This document shows, piece after piece, positions 7,891 through 16,004 of a stretch of 64,000 nucleotides of DNA; position 1 is the first letter of the stretch; each line of letters opens with the position of its first letter. The notes beneath the pieces are model-generated. The model saw only the letters and a program-made list of their open reading frames with translations. It did not search any database and was not told the origin of the DNA. Both the position numbers and the translations under genes were made by a program. Origin of the DNA: Arthrobacter sp. Soil763 (lineage in GTDB: Bacteria; Actinomycetota; Actinomycetes; Actinomycetales; Micrococcaceae); the NCBI RefSeq assembly GCF_001428365.1, contig NZ_LMSH01000002.1, positions 124,001-188,000 of the forward strand. Direction: 5' to 3'.

Positions 7891-8847
7891 TCAGGCCGTC
7901 TCCCGCTGTACGACCCACCCTGGGAACTCCTGGCTGGTTTCCGGATCCCGCCCTTCCAGTGTGGCCAGAGCATTCTCTGCCCAGAACTGCGCGACCTTGT
8001 CGAAGTCGAAGCCGACGCTGGTTATCCCGAGCATGGCAATGGGGCGGTCCCCTGTACCGATGAGTGAGAAGCCTGTGGAAGAGAAGTCTATGGATGAAGC
8101 GTTGCGGACGAATGCCGCGAGTTCATCCGTATGGGCCATCACACCAGTAACGGGTTCCGGCCCGGAGAACCAACTTTTCTCGAGTTCACGGACAGCGTCC
8201 ACGGCGTATTCGAGTTTCGACTCTCGGAGCGGCTTCAGCCCGTAATCTTCGCAGAACTGCTGGGCGCCCGCCCGCCGGAAGCTTGTGATCTCCCGTGGCA
8301 CGAAATGGGCTGGCTGAAGGTAGCCCAGCGTCCGGTGGCCGTTCTTCCAAAGATGCTCAGCCTGCAGGCGGCTGATTCCACTCAAGTACTCATACATCCG
8401 GGCATCCGTATAGGTTATGCCGGCCGCCCGAAGGGCCTTCAGGTGGTCTTCCTTGAGCGTGCCGAAAACCATGACCACCGCAGGGCGAACTTCAGCCCAA
8501 AGAGCAGTCAGGGACCTCACTGCGTCCGAGTGGCTGTGGATGACCAAAATGTATCCGCGGTCGGCGAGGAGTCTGTTCAGCGCTTCCATCCCCGCCGCGA
8601 ATGTAGGGCCCATGTCCCAGTCCGGCACCAGCGCCAGGACCAGTTGATTTCGGCCAGCACGAAGCGCCCTCGCCGCGGCATGGGGGGTATAGCCCAGCTC
8701 CTCAGCGGCTGCGAGCACCCGTTCCCGAGTGGCTGCACTGATGTGCTTGCCGGGCACGTCGTTGAGGATGTAGCTGACCGTCGTCCGAGAGACGTTGGAG
8801 AGCCGGGCGACATCCGTACTCGTAGCGGGTCTTACTGGGGGTGCCAT
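7891..8847 (-). CDS. LacI-family transcriptional regulator (hydroxyacid operon)
   Basis: A 318-residue regulator. The N-terminal LacI helix-turn-helix is TSTDVARLSNVSRTTVSYILNDVPGKHIS, followed by a hinge helix (GYTPHAAARALR) and a periplasmic-binding-type effector domain. It starts at the ATG at 8847; the frame is open further upstream but that extension would run into the promoter region. It is divergent from the transporter-oxidase-aldolase-hydrolase operon, and two LacI-type palindromes lie between them. It probably represses that operon until a pathway sugar-acid or hydroxyacid binds. Confidence 0.88.
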   Translation of the reverse strand: MAPPVRPATSTDVARLSNVSRTTVSYILNDVPGKHISAATRERVLAAAEELGYTPHAAARALRAGRNQLVLALVPDWDMGPTFAAGMEALNRLLADRGYILVIHSHSDAVRSLTALWAEVRPAVVMVFGTLKEDHLKALRAAGITYTDARMYEYLSGISRLQAEHLWKNGHRTLGYLQPAHFVPREITSFRRAGAQQFCEDYGLKPLRESKLEYAVDAVRELEKSWFSGPEPVTGVMAHTDELAAFVRNASSIDFSSTGFSLIGTGDRPIAMLGITSVGFDFDKVAQFWAENALATLEGRDPETSQEFPGWVVQRETA

Positions 8848-8909
8848 AAGAGGAACTCCTCCATCGTATTTGAGGCCGTCCCGGCACGAAAGAAGTGTGG
8901 GTCGAGACC

Positions 8910-8938
8910 TTGCCAAGCTAATAAGACGATTGTACGGT
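8910..8938 (+). promoter_or_regulatory. Promoter of the hydroxyacid operon
   Basis: TTGCCA (8910-8915) and TACGGT (8933-8938) with an ideal 17-nt spacer. The predicted start at about 8945 falls within the first LacI operator. Confidence 0.6.
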
Positions 8939-8939
8939 G

Positions 8940-8970
8940 GTGACACGTGCCACTACGTGACACGTGTCAC
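8940..8970. promoter_or_regulatory. Tandem LacI-family operators
   Basis: GTGACACGTGCCAC (8940-8953, one mismatch) and the perfect palindrome GTGACACGTGTCAC (8957-8970), centres 17 bp apart. They directly follow the -10 box, a position where a bound repressor would block initiation. Confidence 0.75.
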
Positions 8971-9022
8971 CACGGGGCGAGGCGCGAAACCTGCCCTGTC
9001 GGCCCACCCGGAAAGGTCAATG

Positions 9023-10387
9023 ATGTCCTCCCTCGTTTCCAACCAAACGACTCCCCGCGCCGGCGCCTTGGCACCCGGCGCCAAGAAGGCGATCATCGCG
9101 TCGTCCGTCGGTACCCTCATCGAGTGGTACGACTACGCCCTGTACGGCGCCGCCGCCGGATTGGTCATCGGCCCGCTGTTCTTCCCTGGCGGTAACTCGA
9201 CCGCCGCAACGCTCGCAGCGTTCGCAACCTTTGCAGTTGGCTTTGTGGTGCGACCGCTTGGCGGCATCTTCATCGCACACCTCGGCGACACAATCGGACG
9301 CAAGCCGGCCATGATCCTCACCATCATGCTCATGGGGTTTGCCACCGTTGCGGTCGGGCTACTGCCTCCTGCCTCGGCCATCGGCATCTGGGCGCCCATC
9401 CTGTTGGTGTTGTTCCGCGCGCTCCAGGGCTTCGGTGCCGGCGCAGAACTTTCCGGCGCCCTGACGGTCGTATCCGAATTCGTGTCGCCTCGGCGCCGCG
9501 GACTGGTCACCGGTCTTGTCAATGGAACTGCCGGCGGCGGCGTGCTCCTGGCCACGATCGCCTTCACCATCGTCATCGGACTTCCGAAGGATGACCTCAT
9601 GAGCTGGGGCTGGCGGATCCCGTTCCTGCTCTCAGCTGTCCTGTTCTTCTTGGCCTTGTACATCCGCAAGAGCCTTGATGAAACCCCCGAGTACAGAGAA
9701 GCGATGGAACGAAGCGGCGAAGGTAAGAAGCGGGTTCCGTTCCTGGAGGTATTCCGGCTGTACCCGCGCAATACCATCGGCGCGATCCTGCTCTGGACCG
9801 GGCACAACTGCAACAACTATCTGGCCAACGCTTTTGCTCTCGCCTACCTCACCGGCACCGTGGGCATGGACCGCCCCTCAGCACTGACTGCAGTCATTAT
9901 CGCGGCCCTGAGCACTGTCATCATGACGCCCCTGATGGGGATGCTCGGAGACCGGATCGGATACCGCAAGGTTTATCTGGGCTCCATGATTTTCTGCGTC
10001 TTCTGGGCCGTCCCGTTCTTCATGATGCTCTCCTCCGGCAACCTCGCCATCACCATCCTTGCCCTGGTTATCGGCTACGGCGGAGTTACAGGAGCAACCA
10101 ACGGCGTGGGTGGCGCCCTAAACGCCAATATGTTCCCGGCCAAGTACCGGTACACAGGCATCGCAGTGGGCAAGGAAATTAACGCCGCCCTTATCGCCGG
10201 CCCCACGCCATTCATCGCCACCGCGCTTATCGCCGCCAATGGCGGACAGATTTGGCTGGTGTCCCTGTTCAGCATCGCCTGCAGCCTCATCACAGTCGTT
10301 GCCGTCTTCGCCGTCGGAAAGTCGGTCGGCGACGCTCCAGTCCATGAGCACGAGGCAACCGGGCATCCAGCCGAAGTCCGCGTCTAG
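9023..10387 (+). CDS. MFS transporter, metabolite:H+ symporter (MHS) type
   Basis: A 454-residue permease with about twelve transmembrane helices. The signature SSVGTLIEWYDYALYGAAAGLVI is the MHS-family N-terminus (shikimate, alpha-ketoglutarate, proline/betaine and dicarboxylate transporters). The loop 2-3 motif GDTIGRKPAM and GDRIGYRKVY near helix 8-9 are MFS signatures. It is first in an operon with an FMN hydroxyacid oxidase, an aldolase and an FAH hydrolase, so it probably imports an organic acid. Two ATGs are adjacent (9020, 9023); GAAAGG spaces better for 9023. Confidence 0.87.
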   Translation: MSSLVSNQTTPRAGALAPGAKKAIIASSVGTLIEWYDYALYGAAAGLVIGPLFFPGGNSTAATLAAFATFAVGFVVRPLGGIFIAHLGDTIGRKPAMILTIMLMGFATVAVGLLPPASAIGIWAPILLVLFRALQGFGAGAELSGALTVVSEFVSPRRRGLVTGLVNGTAGGGVLLATIAFTIVIGLPKDDLMSWGWRIPFLLSAVLFFLALYIRKSLDETPEYREAMERSGEGKKRVPFLEVFRLYPRNTIGAILLWTGHNCNNYLANAFALAYLTGTVGMDRPSALTAVIIAALSTVIMTPLMGMLGDRIGYRKVYLGSMIFCVFWAVPFFMMLSSGNLAITILALVIGYGGVTGATNGVGGALNANMFPAKYRYTGIAVGKEINAALIAGPTPFIATALIAANGGQIWLVSLFSIACSLITVVAVFAVGKSVGDAPVHEHEATGHPAEVRV

Positions 10388-10409
10388 GACCACACCGAAG
10401 GACTACGAA

Positions 10410-11654
10410 ATGGTACACATGAAGCGACAAATTCCTAAGATCAAGGACTTTGCTCCGTTACTGAAGTTCAAAATGCCGGAGGCGGACGCCACTGCTCGGC
10501 GACTGTCCAACGCGCACACGATTGCAGACCTTCGTAGGATCGCCAAGAGGCGGACCCCGGCTGGGCCGTTTGATTACACGGATGGTGCGGCCGACCACGA
10601 AGTCAGCATCGAGCGGTCGCGGCAGGCCTTCCTGGATGTCGAGTTCCAGCCCGGCATCCTTCGGAATGTTGCCAGCGTCGACATGACGACGTCGATCCTG
10701 GGCAAGGACTCTGCACTGCCCTTCGGCATGGCGCCAACCGGGTTCACCCGGATGATGCATTCAGCCGGCGAACGGGCTGTAGTCACAGCGGCTGCGAAGG
10801 CCGGAATTCCGTACTCGCTCTCCACCGTGGGCACAACGTCGATTGAGGACGTGGCCGCCGCCGCGCCGGAGGGCCGGAAATGGTTCCAGCTCTACCTCTG
10901 GAAGAACCGGGAACTGTCGCTCGAACTCATCTCCAACGCCGAGAAGGCCGGCTATGACACCCTGATCATCACGGTCGACGTCCCCACCAGCGGCAACAGG
11001 GTCCGCGACCTCAAAAACGGCATGAGCATCCCACCGCAGCTGACGGTCAAGACACTCCTGGACGCCTCGTACCGGCCCGAGTGGTGGATCAACTTCCTGA
11101 CAACCGAACCGTACTCATTTGCCTTCGACCGCAGCGGATCCGGCTCGCTTGGCGACTTGGTTACCGCTCTTTACGACTCTACGGTCACCTTTGAGGACCT
11201 CCGATGGATGCGCGAAGTGTGGAAGGGCCACCTGGTTGTGAAGGGCATCCAGACGGTCGGCGACGCGGAGCGGGCGTTCGATTACGGTGCTGACGGAATC
11301 GTCGTCTCGAACCACGGCGGCCGCCAGCTTGACCGCGCGCCGGTCCCTTTCCATCTTCTCCCTCGGATCGTCGACCAAGTCGGAGACCGCGGAGCAGTTA
11401 TGTTGGACACCGGGATCACCAGCGGCGCAGACATCGTCGCCGCCATAGCGCTCGGAGCTGACTTCACGTTGATCGGGCGAGCCTACCTGTACGGCTTGAT
11501 GGCTGGTGGTGAAGCTGGTGTCACGCGCTGCATAGAGATTCTGTCGTCCGAAATCGAACGCACCATGAAGCTCCTCGGCGTCACCTCTGTCGCAGAGCTA
11601 AACCGAGACCACGTCCGCGCGCTCACGCGCTCCGTGCCGATCCCAGTCGCCTGA
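10410..11654 (+). CDS. FMN-dependent alpha-hydroxy acid oxidase/dehydrogenase
   Basis: A 414-residue (S)-2-hydroxyacid-oxidising flavoenzyme of the glycolate oxidase/lactate monooxygenase/L-lactate dehydrogenase family. FMN-site motifs are FGMAPTGFTRMMH, SLSTVGTTS, LYLWKNR and VKGIQTVGDAERAFDYGAD. The catalytic His302 and substrate Arg305 lie in VVSNHGGRQLD, and phosphate binding in LDTGITSGADIVAAIALGADFTLIGRAYLYGL. It would oxidise a 2-hydroxyacid to the 2-keto acid. GAAGGA lies 7 nt before the ATG. It lies second in the LacI-controlled operon, 22 nt after the transporter. Oxidase, monooxygenase and quinone-linked forms cannot be separated from sequence. Confidence 0.9.
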   Translation: MVHMKRQIPKIKDFAPLLKFKMPEADATARRLSNAHTIADLRRIAKRRTPAGPFDYTDGAADHEVSIERSRQAFLDVEFQPGILRNVASVDMTTSILGKDSALPFGMAPTGFTRMMHSAGERAVVTAAAKAGIPYSLSTVGTTSIEDVAAAAPEGRKWFQLYLWKNRELSLELISNAEKAGYDTLIITVDVPTSGNRVRDLKNGMSIPPQLTVKTLLDASYRPEWWINFLTTEPYSFAFDRSGSGSLGDLVTALYDSTVTFEDLRWMREVWKGHLVVKGIQTVGDAERAFDYGADGIVVSNHGGRQLDRAPVPFHLLPRIVDQVGDRGAVMLDTGITSGADIVAAIALGADFTLIGRAYLYGLMAGGEAGVTRCIEILSSEIERTMKLLGVTSVAELNRDHVRALTRSVPIPVA

Positions 11655-12388
11655 TGCGTAGGGAACTGCGACCAGGGCAACCCGTGGTTGGGACATTCGT
11701 GAACATTGCCCATCCATCCTCGGTAGAGATCCTCGGGCGCGCAGGATTCAGCGTGCTATGCCTGGACTCTGAGCACTCCGGATTTGATCTCAAAGACATA
11801 TTCGAGGGTATCCGGGCCGCTGAAGGGGCGGGGGCACAGCCCTTGGTCCGGGTGCCCGGGAGCGGGCCCCTCATCAGCCAGGTCCTGGATGCCGGAGCCG
11901 CCGGCGTTGTAGTGCCCAGGGTCTCGTCCGCCGAAGAAGCCAGGTCAGCTGCGTCCTTCGTGCACTTTCCGCCCTTGGGTGAACGCGGCGTCGGCCTGGC
12001 ACGTGCGGGTTGGTACGGCGAAAGCGAGGACTATCGGACTGACCCGGAGCGCAGGAGTTACCTCATCGTCCAGATCGAAACCAAGCGAGGGCTCGCCTCA
12101 GCTGAGGAGATCTGCTCGGTAGATGGCGTGGACATGATCATGGTCGGACCCTATGACCTGGCAGCGTCGATGGGTGTGGAATTGTGGTCTGAACCTCACC
12201 TGGCGGCAGTGAAGGAGATTTTCGCGGCTGCCACTCTCCGGGGTCTGGCCACCTGCCTCTTCGTAACGCAGCCCGAACAGGTCGTCCAGTTCTCATCGCT
12301 GGGCGTTGACCTCTTCCTCCTAGGTTCGGATGTTCTGATCCTTGCCCAGGGAGCAGCAGCCATTCTTGCCGCCGTCGCAAAGTCCTAG
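11654..12388 (+). CDS. HpcH/HpaI-type aldolase
   Basis: A 244-residue class II (metal-dependent) pyruvate aldolase. Family landmarks are GTFVNIAHPSSVEILGRAGF, LDSEHSGFDLKDI, LVRVPG, AAGVVVPRVSSAEEA, LIVQIETKRGLA (metal-binding Glu) and VDMIMVGPYDLAASMG (metal Asp region). Such enzymes cleave 2-keto-4-hydroxy or 2-keto-3-deoxy acids to pyruvate and an aldehyde. The start codon overlaps the previous stop (TGATG), so it is translationally coupled to the oxidase gene. The FAH hydrolase downstream could act on the same 2-keto-acid pool. Confidence 0.88.
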   Translation: MRRELRPGQPVVGTFVNIAHPSSVEILGRAGFSVLCLDSEHSGFDLKDIFEGIRAAEGAGAQPLVRVPGSGPLISQVLDAGAAGVVVPRVSSAEEARSAASFVHFPPLGERGVGLARAGWYGESEDYRTDPERRSYLIVQIETKRGLASAEEICSVDGVDMIMVGPYDLAASMGVELWSEPHLAAVKEIFAAATLRGLATCLFVTQPEQVVQFSSLGVDLFLLGSDVLILAQGAAAILAAVAKS

Positions 12389-12450
12389 GCCGAAGCGCGC
12401 CCATGTCTACCATTCACCGTTTTTCAAATGCCGTCTAAAGGAGGCAAATA

Positions 12451-13362
12451 ATGCTTATAGGTACAGTCAATGACCGAGCGTTCCTGCTCAGCACCGAAGG
12501 GGGGCAGCTCCGGGGCCTCGATATCGAGGAAAGTAGTGGTGGGCGCTTCAGCTCACAGACCGCGGAGCTGTTCCCCGACTGGGAAGCGTTGCGCGAATGG
12601 GCCACGTCAGCGAATTTCGACGCGACCTCCGCGCGGACCCTCGACTTCGACGAACTGCAGGCTCCGGTCGCGACACCCCGCCAAGTATTCGCCATCGGCA
12701 TGAATTACAAGGACCATGCCGCGGAGGTCAACCTCGACCTGCCATCGACACCCGCGGTTTTCACTAAGTACGTCTCTTCTCTTACCGGGGCCCTCGAAAC
12801 GGTTGAGCTCCCAAGCGAAGCAGTCGATTGGGAAGTTGAGCTGGTAGCGGTCGTCGGTATCGGGGGACGTGACATTCCCAAAGACACGGCGTTGGACCAC
12901 GTAGCGGGCTACATGGTGGGACAGGACCTTTCCGATCGGGCCCTGCAATTTGCCGGAGGCGGTGCACCCCAGTTCTCCGTCGCCAAATCCTACAAGGGGT
13001 TCGCCCCCACCGGTCCCTGGATCACTTCCAGTGACGAGGTCGCCGATCCTGGCAATCTCTCCATGACATGCTCACGAGGTGACGAGGTCCTCCAGGAAGG
13101 GAACACAAGTAACTTGGTGTTCGACCTTCCCTACCTCATCCACCATCTGTCCTCTGTGGTGGAGCTCTATCCCGGGGACCTGATCTTTACGGGAACCCCG
13201 GACGGCGTCGGTTTTGGCCGGTCCCCCCAGCAATACCTCGTGCCGGGGGATGAACTGGTTAGCTCGATCGAAGGACTCGGCGAGATCCGCCAGCGCTTCG
13301 TCCCCAAGGGGGAAGCACCCGTAAACTCAGCGCTCCGTGAGAAAGAGGCGAGCTTGGCCTAA
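12451..13362 (+). CDS. Fumarylacetoacetate hydrolase (FAH) family protein
   Basis: A 303-residue FAH-fold enzyme with an N-terminal accessory domain (1-75) and the catalytic domain after FAIGMNYKDHAAEV. Metal ligands appear in DWEVELVAVVG (Glu-x-Glu) and GYMVGQDLSDRALQ (Asp); the substrate Lys is in VAKSYKGFAPTGPWI and the fold closes with PGDLIFTGTPDGVGFGR. Members hydrolyse or decarboxylate 2-keto/2,4-diketo acids; relatives split 2,4-diketo-3-deoxy sugar acids to pyruvate and a hydroxyacid. A strong AAAGGAGG precedes the ATG. It is the last gene of the operon, followed by a long hairpin. Confidence 0.88.
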   Translation: MLIGTVNDRAFLLSTEGGQLRGLDIEESSGGRFSSQTAELFPDWEALREWATSANFDATSARTLDFDELQAPVATPRQVFAIGMNYKDHAAEVNLDLPSTPAVFTKYVSSLTGALETVELPSEAVDWEVELVAVVGIGGRDIPKDTALDHVAGYMVGQDLSDRALQFAGGGAPQFSVAKSYKGFAPTGPWITSSDEVADPGNLSMTCSRGDEVLQEGNTSNLVFDLPYLIHHLSSVVELYPGDLIFTGTPDGVGFGRSPQQYLVPGDELVSSIEGLGEIRQRFVPKGEAPVNSALREKEASLA

Positions 13363-13365
13363 CCC

Positions 13366-13408
13366 GATGAGGCCAGTCATCTGTACAGCCAGGTCGACTG
13401 GCCTCATC
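13366..13408. terminator. 13-bp inverted repeat between convergent genes
   Basis: GATGAGGCCAGTC (13366-13378) and its perfect complement GACTGGCCTCATC (13396-13408) with a 17-nt loop, between the convergent FAH and VOC genes. No T run; probably a two-way terminator. Confidence 0.6.
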
Positions 13409-13445
13409 ACGTCGTGTTCCGTCTCCGGTTCCCGGCGCCCGAGCA

Positions 13446-13880
13446 TCAGCTCTGCAGCTCCTGGGCGAGCATCACGATGATGCCGCTGGGGCCGCGGAGG
13501 TAGCAGAGCCGGTAGAGGTCCTTGTAGGTCGCAACGCCTCGCAGGGGATGGCAGCCGTGCCGCGCGGCAATTTCCAGCGCCTGGTCAATGTCTTCGACGG
13601 AGAACGCGACCCGGTGCATGCCGATCTCGTTCGGCTGGATGGGCTCTCTCTCGATCGCCGCGGGGTGGAGGTATTCGAAGAGTTCCAGCCGGCCGTGGCC
13701 GTCCGGGGTCTGCAGCATCGCGATTTTGGCGTGGTTGCCGTCCAGCCCGACGGCGGTGTCGGTCCATTCGCCGCTGACGGTGTCCCGGCCGATCACCGTG
13801 AGGCCTAGGTCGGTGAAGAAGGCGACGGCGGCCTCCAGGTCACGCACGGCGATCCCGACGTTCTCCAGTTTGATACCCAT
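13446..13880 (-). CDS. VOC (glyoxalase/bleomycin-resistance fold) family protein
   Basis: A 144-residue vicinal-oxygen-chelate protein of two beta-alpha-beta-beta-beta modules: LENVGIAVRDLEAAVAFFTDLGL starts the first and MHRVAFSVEDIDQALE the second. Likely metal ligands are Glu in GRLELFEYLHP and His in GMHRVAF. It could be a glyoxalase-like isomerase, dioxygenase or resistance protein; the substrate is unknown. The ATG at 13880 is 7 nt downstream of a TAGCCT hexamer, so it is probably leaderless; the open frame further upstream was rejected for that reason. Not obviously part of the neighbouring operon. Confidence 0.8.
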   Translation of the reverse strand: MGIKLENVGIAVRDLEAAVAFFTDLGLTVIGRDTVSGEWTDTAVGLDGNHAKIAMLQTPDGHGRLELFEYLHPAAIEREPIQPNEIGMHRVAFSVEDIDQALEIAARHGCHPLRGVATYKDLYRLCYLRGPSGIIVMLAQELQS

Positions 13881-13887
13881 GCGCCAC

Positions 13888-13893
13888 AGGCTA
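13888..13893 (-). promoter_or_regulatory. -10 box TAGCCT of a leaderless promoter
   Basis: TAGCCT on the minus strand, 7 nt before the VOC ATG. Confidence 0.5.
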
Positions 13894-13931
13894 CCGAGCC
13901 GGCCCGCTCGGGTCGACGGTCCCGGCCCCCA

Positions 13932-13937
13932 TATAAT
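13932..13937 (+). promoter_or_regulatory. -10 box TATAAT, leaderless, ahead of a mini-ORF
   Basis: A perfect consensus TATAAT ends 6 nt before the ATG at 13944, so transcription should begin at or next to that ATG. Confidence 0.7.
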
Positions 13938-13943
13938 TCGAAG

Positions 13944-14018
13944 ATGCCGAACACGCGCCTTGACCGAGGCCACTCCGTCCAGCCGTCCGCCCCCAAGCAG
14001 CAGGGAAGCGCGCTGTGA
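13944..14018 (+). CDS. Leaderless 24-codon leader peptide coupled to DUF808 gene
   Basis: Starting at the predicted transcription start, an ATG opens a 24-codon frame (MPNTRLDRGHSVQ...) that ends in a TGA overlapping the GTG of the DUF808 gene (GTGA, 14015-14018). The peptide is polar, rich in Pro, Gln, Arg and Ser, with no run of one amino acid that would suggest attenuation. Translation of it would deliver ribosomes to the downstream GTG, whose own AGGGAA site lies inside the mini-ORF. It is a candidate translational-coupling device rather than a protein with its own job. It could also be a chance ORF in a 71-nt leader. Confidence 0.45.
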   Translation: MPNTRLDRGHSVQPSAPKQQGSAL

Positions 14019-15040
14019 GCGGCGGTCTCGTCGCCCTGCTGGACGACATCGCCGCCCTGGCCAAGATCGCCGCCGCCTCGGTGGACGACGTCGCGGCCGG
14101 CGCGGCCAAGGCGGGGGCCAAAGCCGCCGGCGTCGTGATTGACGACGCCGCCGTCACCCCGCAGTACGTGTCCGGTGCTGACCCGTCCCGCGAACTGCCG
14201 ATGATCAAGAAGATCTTCTGGGGCTCGCTGCGGAACAAGCTCCTGATCATCCTGCCGGCCCTGCTGCTCATCAGCGCCTTCATCCCCGGCATCATCCCGT
14301 TCATCCTCATGGCCGGCGGCACCTACCTCTGCTACGAGGGCGCCGAGAAGATCTGGCACAAGCTCCGCGGCCAGCACGAGCCCGACGAGGACACCCCGGC
14401 GGTGGACCGGGGCCCGGAGGCCGAAGCCAAGGTCACCAAGGGCGCCATCACCACGGACTTCATCCTCTCCTGCGAGATCATGGTTATCGCGATGAATGAG
14501 GTCGCGGCCGACTCCCTCTGGGTGCGCGCCGCCATCCTGGTCGCCGTGGCGATCGCTATCACGGTAGGCGTGTACGGCGCCGTCGCGCTCATCGTCAAGA
14601 TGGACGACATCGGCCTGCACCTAACCACCAAGGACTCCGCCGGCTCCAAGCACTTCGGCGAGCTGCTGGTCCGGGGCATGCCGAAGGTGCTGACCACCAT
14701 CACCGTCATCGGGACGATCGCCATGCTCTGGGTGGGCGGGCACATCATGCTGCAGGGCGCCCACGACCTTGGCTGGCACGGCCCCTACGACCTGGTCCAC
14801 GCCCTCGAGCACCCCGTCGCCAGGATCGCCGTGGTGGGCAGCGCCCTGGCCTGGCTCGTGAACACCCTGTGCTCGGCCGTCCTGGGACTGGCCTGGGGCC
14901 TGGTCGTCATGGCCGTCCTGACCCCGCTGCTCAAGGTGCTGCCGTTCGGGAAGAAGAAGGACGGGCACGAAGAACACGGCACCCCGGCTGCCGTCGACGG
15001 CCAGCAGCCGGCAAAGCACGACGCCGACCCCGCCTCCTAG
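14015..15040 (+). CDS. DUF808 family inner-membrane protein (YedI-like)
   Basis: A 341-residue integral membrane protein. The N-terminus SGGLVALLDDIAALAKIAAASVDDVAAG and DPSRELPMIKKIFWGSLRNKLLIILPALLLISAFIPGIIPFILMAGG match the DUF808/YedI family, including YEGAEKIWHKL after the first helices. Further helices lie at about 150-170, 175-200, 225-245 and 270-310. The last 30 residues are a charged soluble tail. The role is unknown; E. coli YedI is an uncharacterised membrane protein. It starts with GTG at 14015, preceded by AGGGAA and overlapped by the stop of a 24-codon mini-ORF. Confidence 0.85.
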   Translation: MSGGLVALLDDIAALAKIAAASVDDVAAGAAKAGAKAAGVVIDDAAVTPQYVSGADPSRELPMIKKIFWGSLRNKLLIILPALLLISAFIPGIIPFILMAGGTYLCYEGAEKIWHKLRGQHEPDEDTPAVDRGPEAEAKVTKGAITTDFILSCEIMVIAMNEVAADSLWVRAAILVAVAIAITVGVYGAVALIVKMDDIGLHLTTKDSAGSKHFGELLVRGMPKVLTTITVIGTIAMLWVGGHIMLQGAHDLGWHGPYDLVHALEHPVARIAVVGSALAWLVNTLCSAVLGLAWGLVVMAVLTPLLKVLPFGKKKDGHEEHGTPAAVDGQQPAKHDADPAS

Positions 15041-15107
15041 CCCGTACCCTCCGAGGTAATTGGCTCGCCGGCCAGCCCTCGCGGGACGGCGACGTCGCCG
15101 GGGACGC

Positions 15108-15947
15108 TCATCCGACTCCCTGCCGGTTCCGGTCTTCGGACCAGAAGGCAAGGAGGTCCCGGGCGATGTCGCCCGGCGCTACCAACAGAGGCGCCACATG
15201 GCCCGCGCCCGCCACACGTTCACAACGTCCGCCCGGAATGCTGCGTGCGGCGCGTTCCGCCTCCTCGGGATCGTTCATGGGATCGTCCCTGCCCACCAGC
15301 ATCAGGGTGGGGACCTGCAGGGCGGGCAGGAGCGGGCGGAGGTCAGGACGGTGGAGCATCACTGACTGCATTGCCCAGTATTTTCCGCGTTTATTGCCCC
15401 GGCGGAATGCATCGCTCACCGCCGCAGCGGCCCTCGGTGCTGATTTCGCCGCACCCCTCCCGGCCAGCGCGTCCACCAGCATCCCGCTGAAGGGCGCCGG
15501 GCCCAGGACGCGGTAAAGGTAGACCAGCAGGGCAATCTGCAGGCGTTCAGGATGCGTCAACGGATAAGGCGGCGTGCCGATGGTGACCAGCGTCCGGCAA
15601 CGCGAGGGGAATGACTGCGCAAAAACGATGCCTACGTGCCCGCCCCAGGCGTTGCCGACCCAGTCCACCGGGGCAGAAATGCCCAGCGCATCCAGGACCT
15701 GGGCGGCGGCCGCGGCGCAATCCTCAAAGGAATAGCGTCTGTGAGGTCCGGGACTGCCGCCATGGCCGGGTCCATCCACCAGGACAAGTTCCCGGTGTTC
15801 GCCAAGATCCTCCACCACGCCGTCGAAGGTCCCGGAGTCAACGAACAGGCTGTGCCACAGGAGTGCCGGCGCACCGGCGCCGGTGCGGTGGACCATCAGG
15901 GGGCCCAGAGTTGTATCAATCATGGTCGACGAAGCTTCTGCGCGCAT
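15108..15947 (-). CDS. Alpha/beta hydrolase-fold protein lacking the nucleophile serine
   Basis: A 279-residue alpha/beta-hydrolase with normal fold markers: PALLWHSLFVDSGTF, LVLVDGPGHGGSPGP, and a lid region. The catalytic acid (VGRDDPMNDPEEA) and His (VAGAGHVAPL) are in place. The nucleophile elbow, however, reads V-G-N-A-W-G-G-H, with Ala100 (codon GCC) where G-x-S-x-G enzymes have Ser. It may therefore be non-hydrolytic, use another mechanism, or bind a ligand. GGAGG 6 nt before the ATG at 15947 sets the start. It is divergent from a MarR-type gene 57 nt away and shares its operator, so it is probably the regulator's target. Confidence 0.75.
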   Translation of the reverse strand: MRAEASSTMIDTTLGPLMVHRTGAGAPALLWHSLFVDSGTFDGVVEDLGEHRELVLVDGPGHGGSPGPHRRYSFEDCAAAAAQVLDALGISAPVDWVGNAWGGHVGIVFAQSFPSRCRTLVTIGTPPYPLTHPERLQIALLVYLYRVLGPAPFSGMLVDALAGRGAAKSAPRAAAAVSDAFRRGNKRGKYWAMQSVMLHRPDLRPLLPALQVPTLMLVGRDDPMNDPEEAERAARSIPGGRCERVAGAGHVAPLLVAPGDIARDLLAFWSEDRNRQGVG

Positions 15948-15967
15948 TTCCGGCCTCCATGGAGTTA

Positions 15968-15982
15968 CTTCGGTTTCCGAAG
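15968..15982. promoter_or_regulatory. MarR-type operator candidate
   Basis: Inverted repeat CTTCGG-TTT-CCGAAG in the 57-bp gap between the divergent hydrolase and MarR genes, just upstream of the TAAAGT -10 at 15992-15997. Confidence 0.6.
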
Positions 15983-15991
15983 CTTATGGGA

Positions 15992-15997
15992 TAAAGT
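15992..15997 (+). promoter_or_regulatory. -10 box TAAAGT of leaderless marR-type promoter
   Basis: TAAAGT ends 7 nt before the GTG at 16005, which chooses that GTG over the in-frame GTG at 16011. Confidence 0.5.
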
Positions 15998-16004
15998 TTC
16001 CTCC

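Noticed and set aside
13366..13408. Inverted repeat considered as an attachment or mobile-element end
   Set aside because: Single copy, located between convergent genes, better explained as a two-way terminator.
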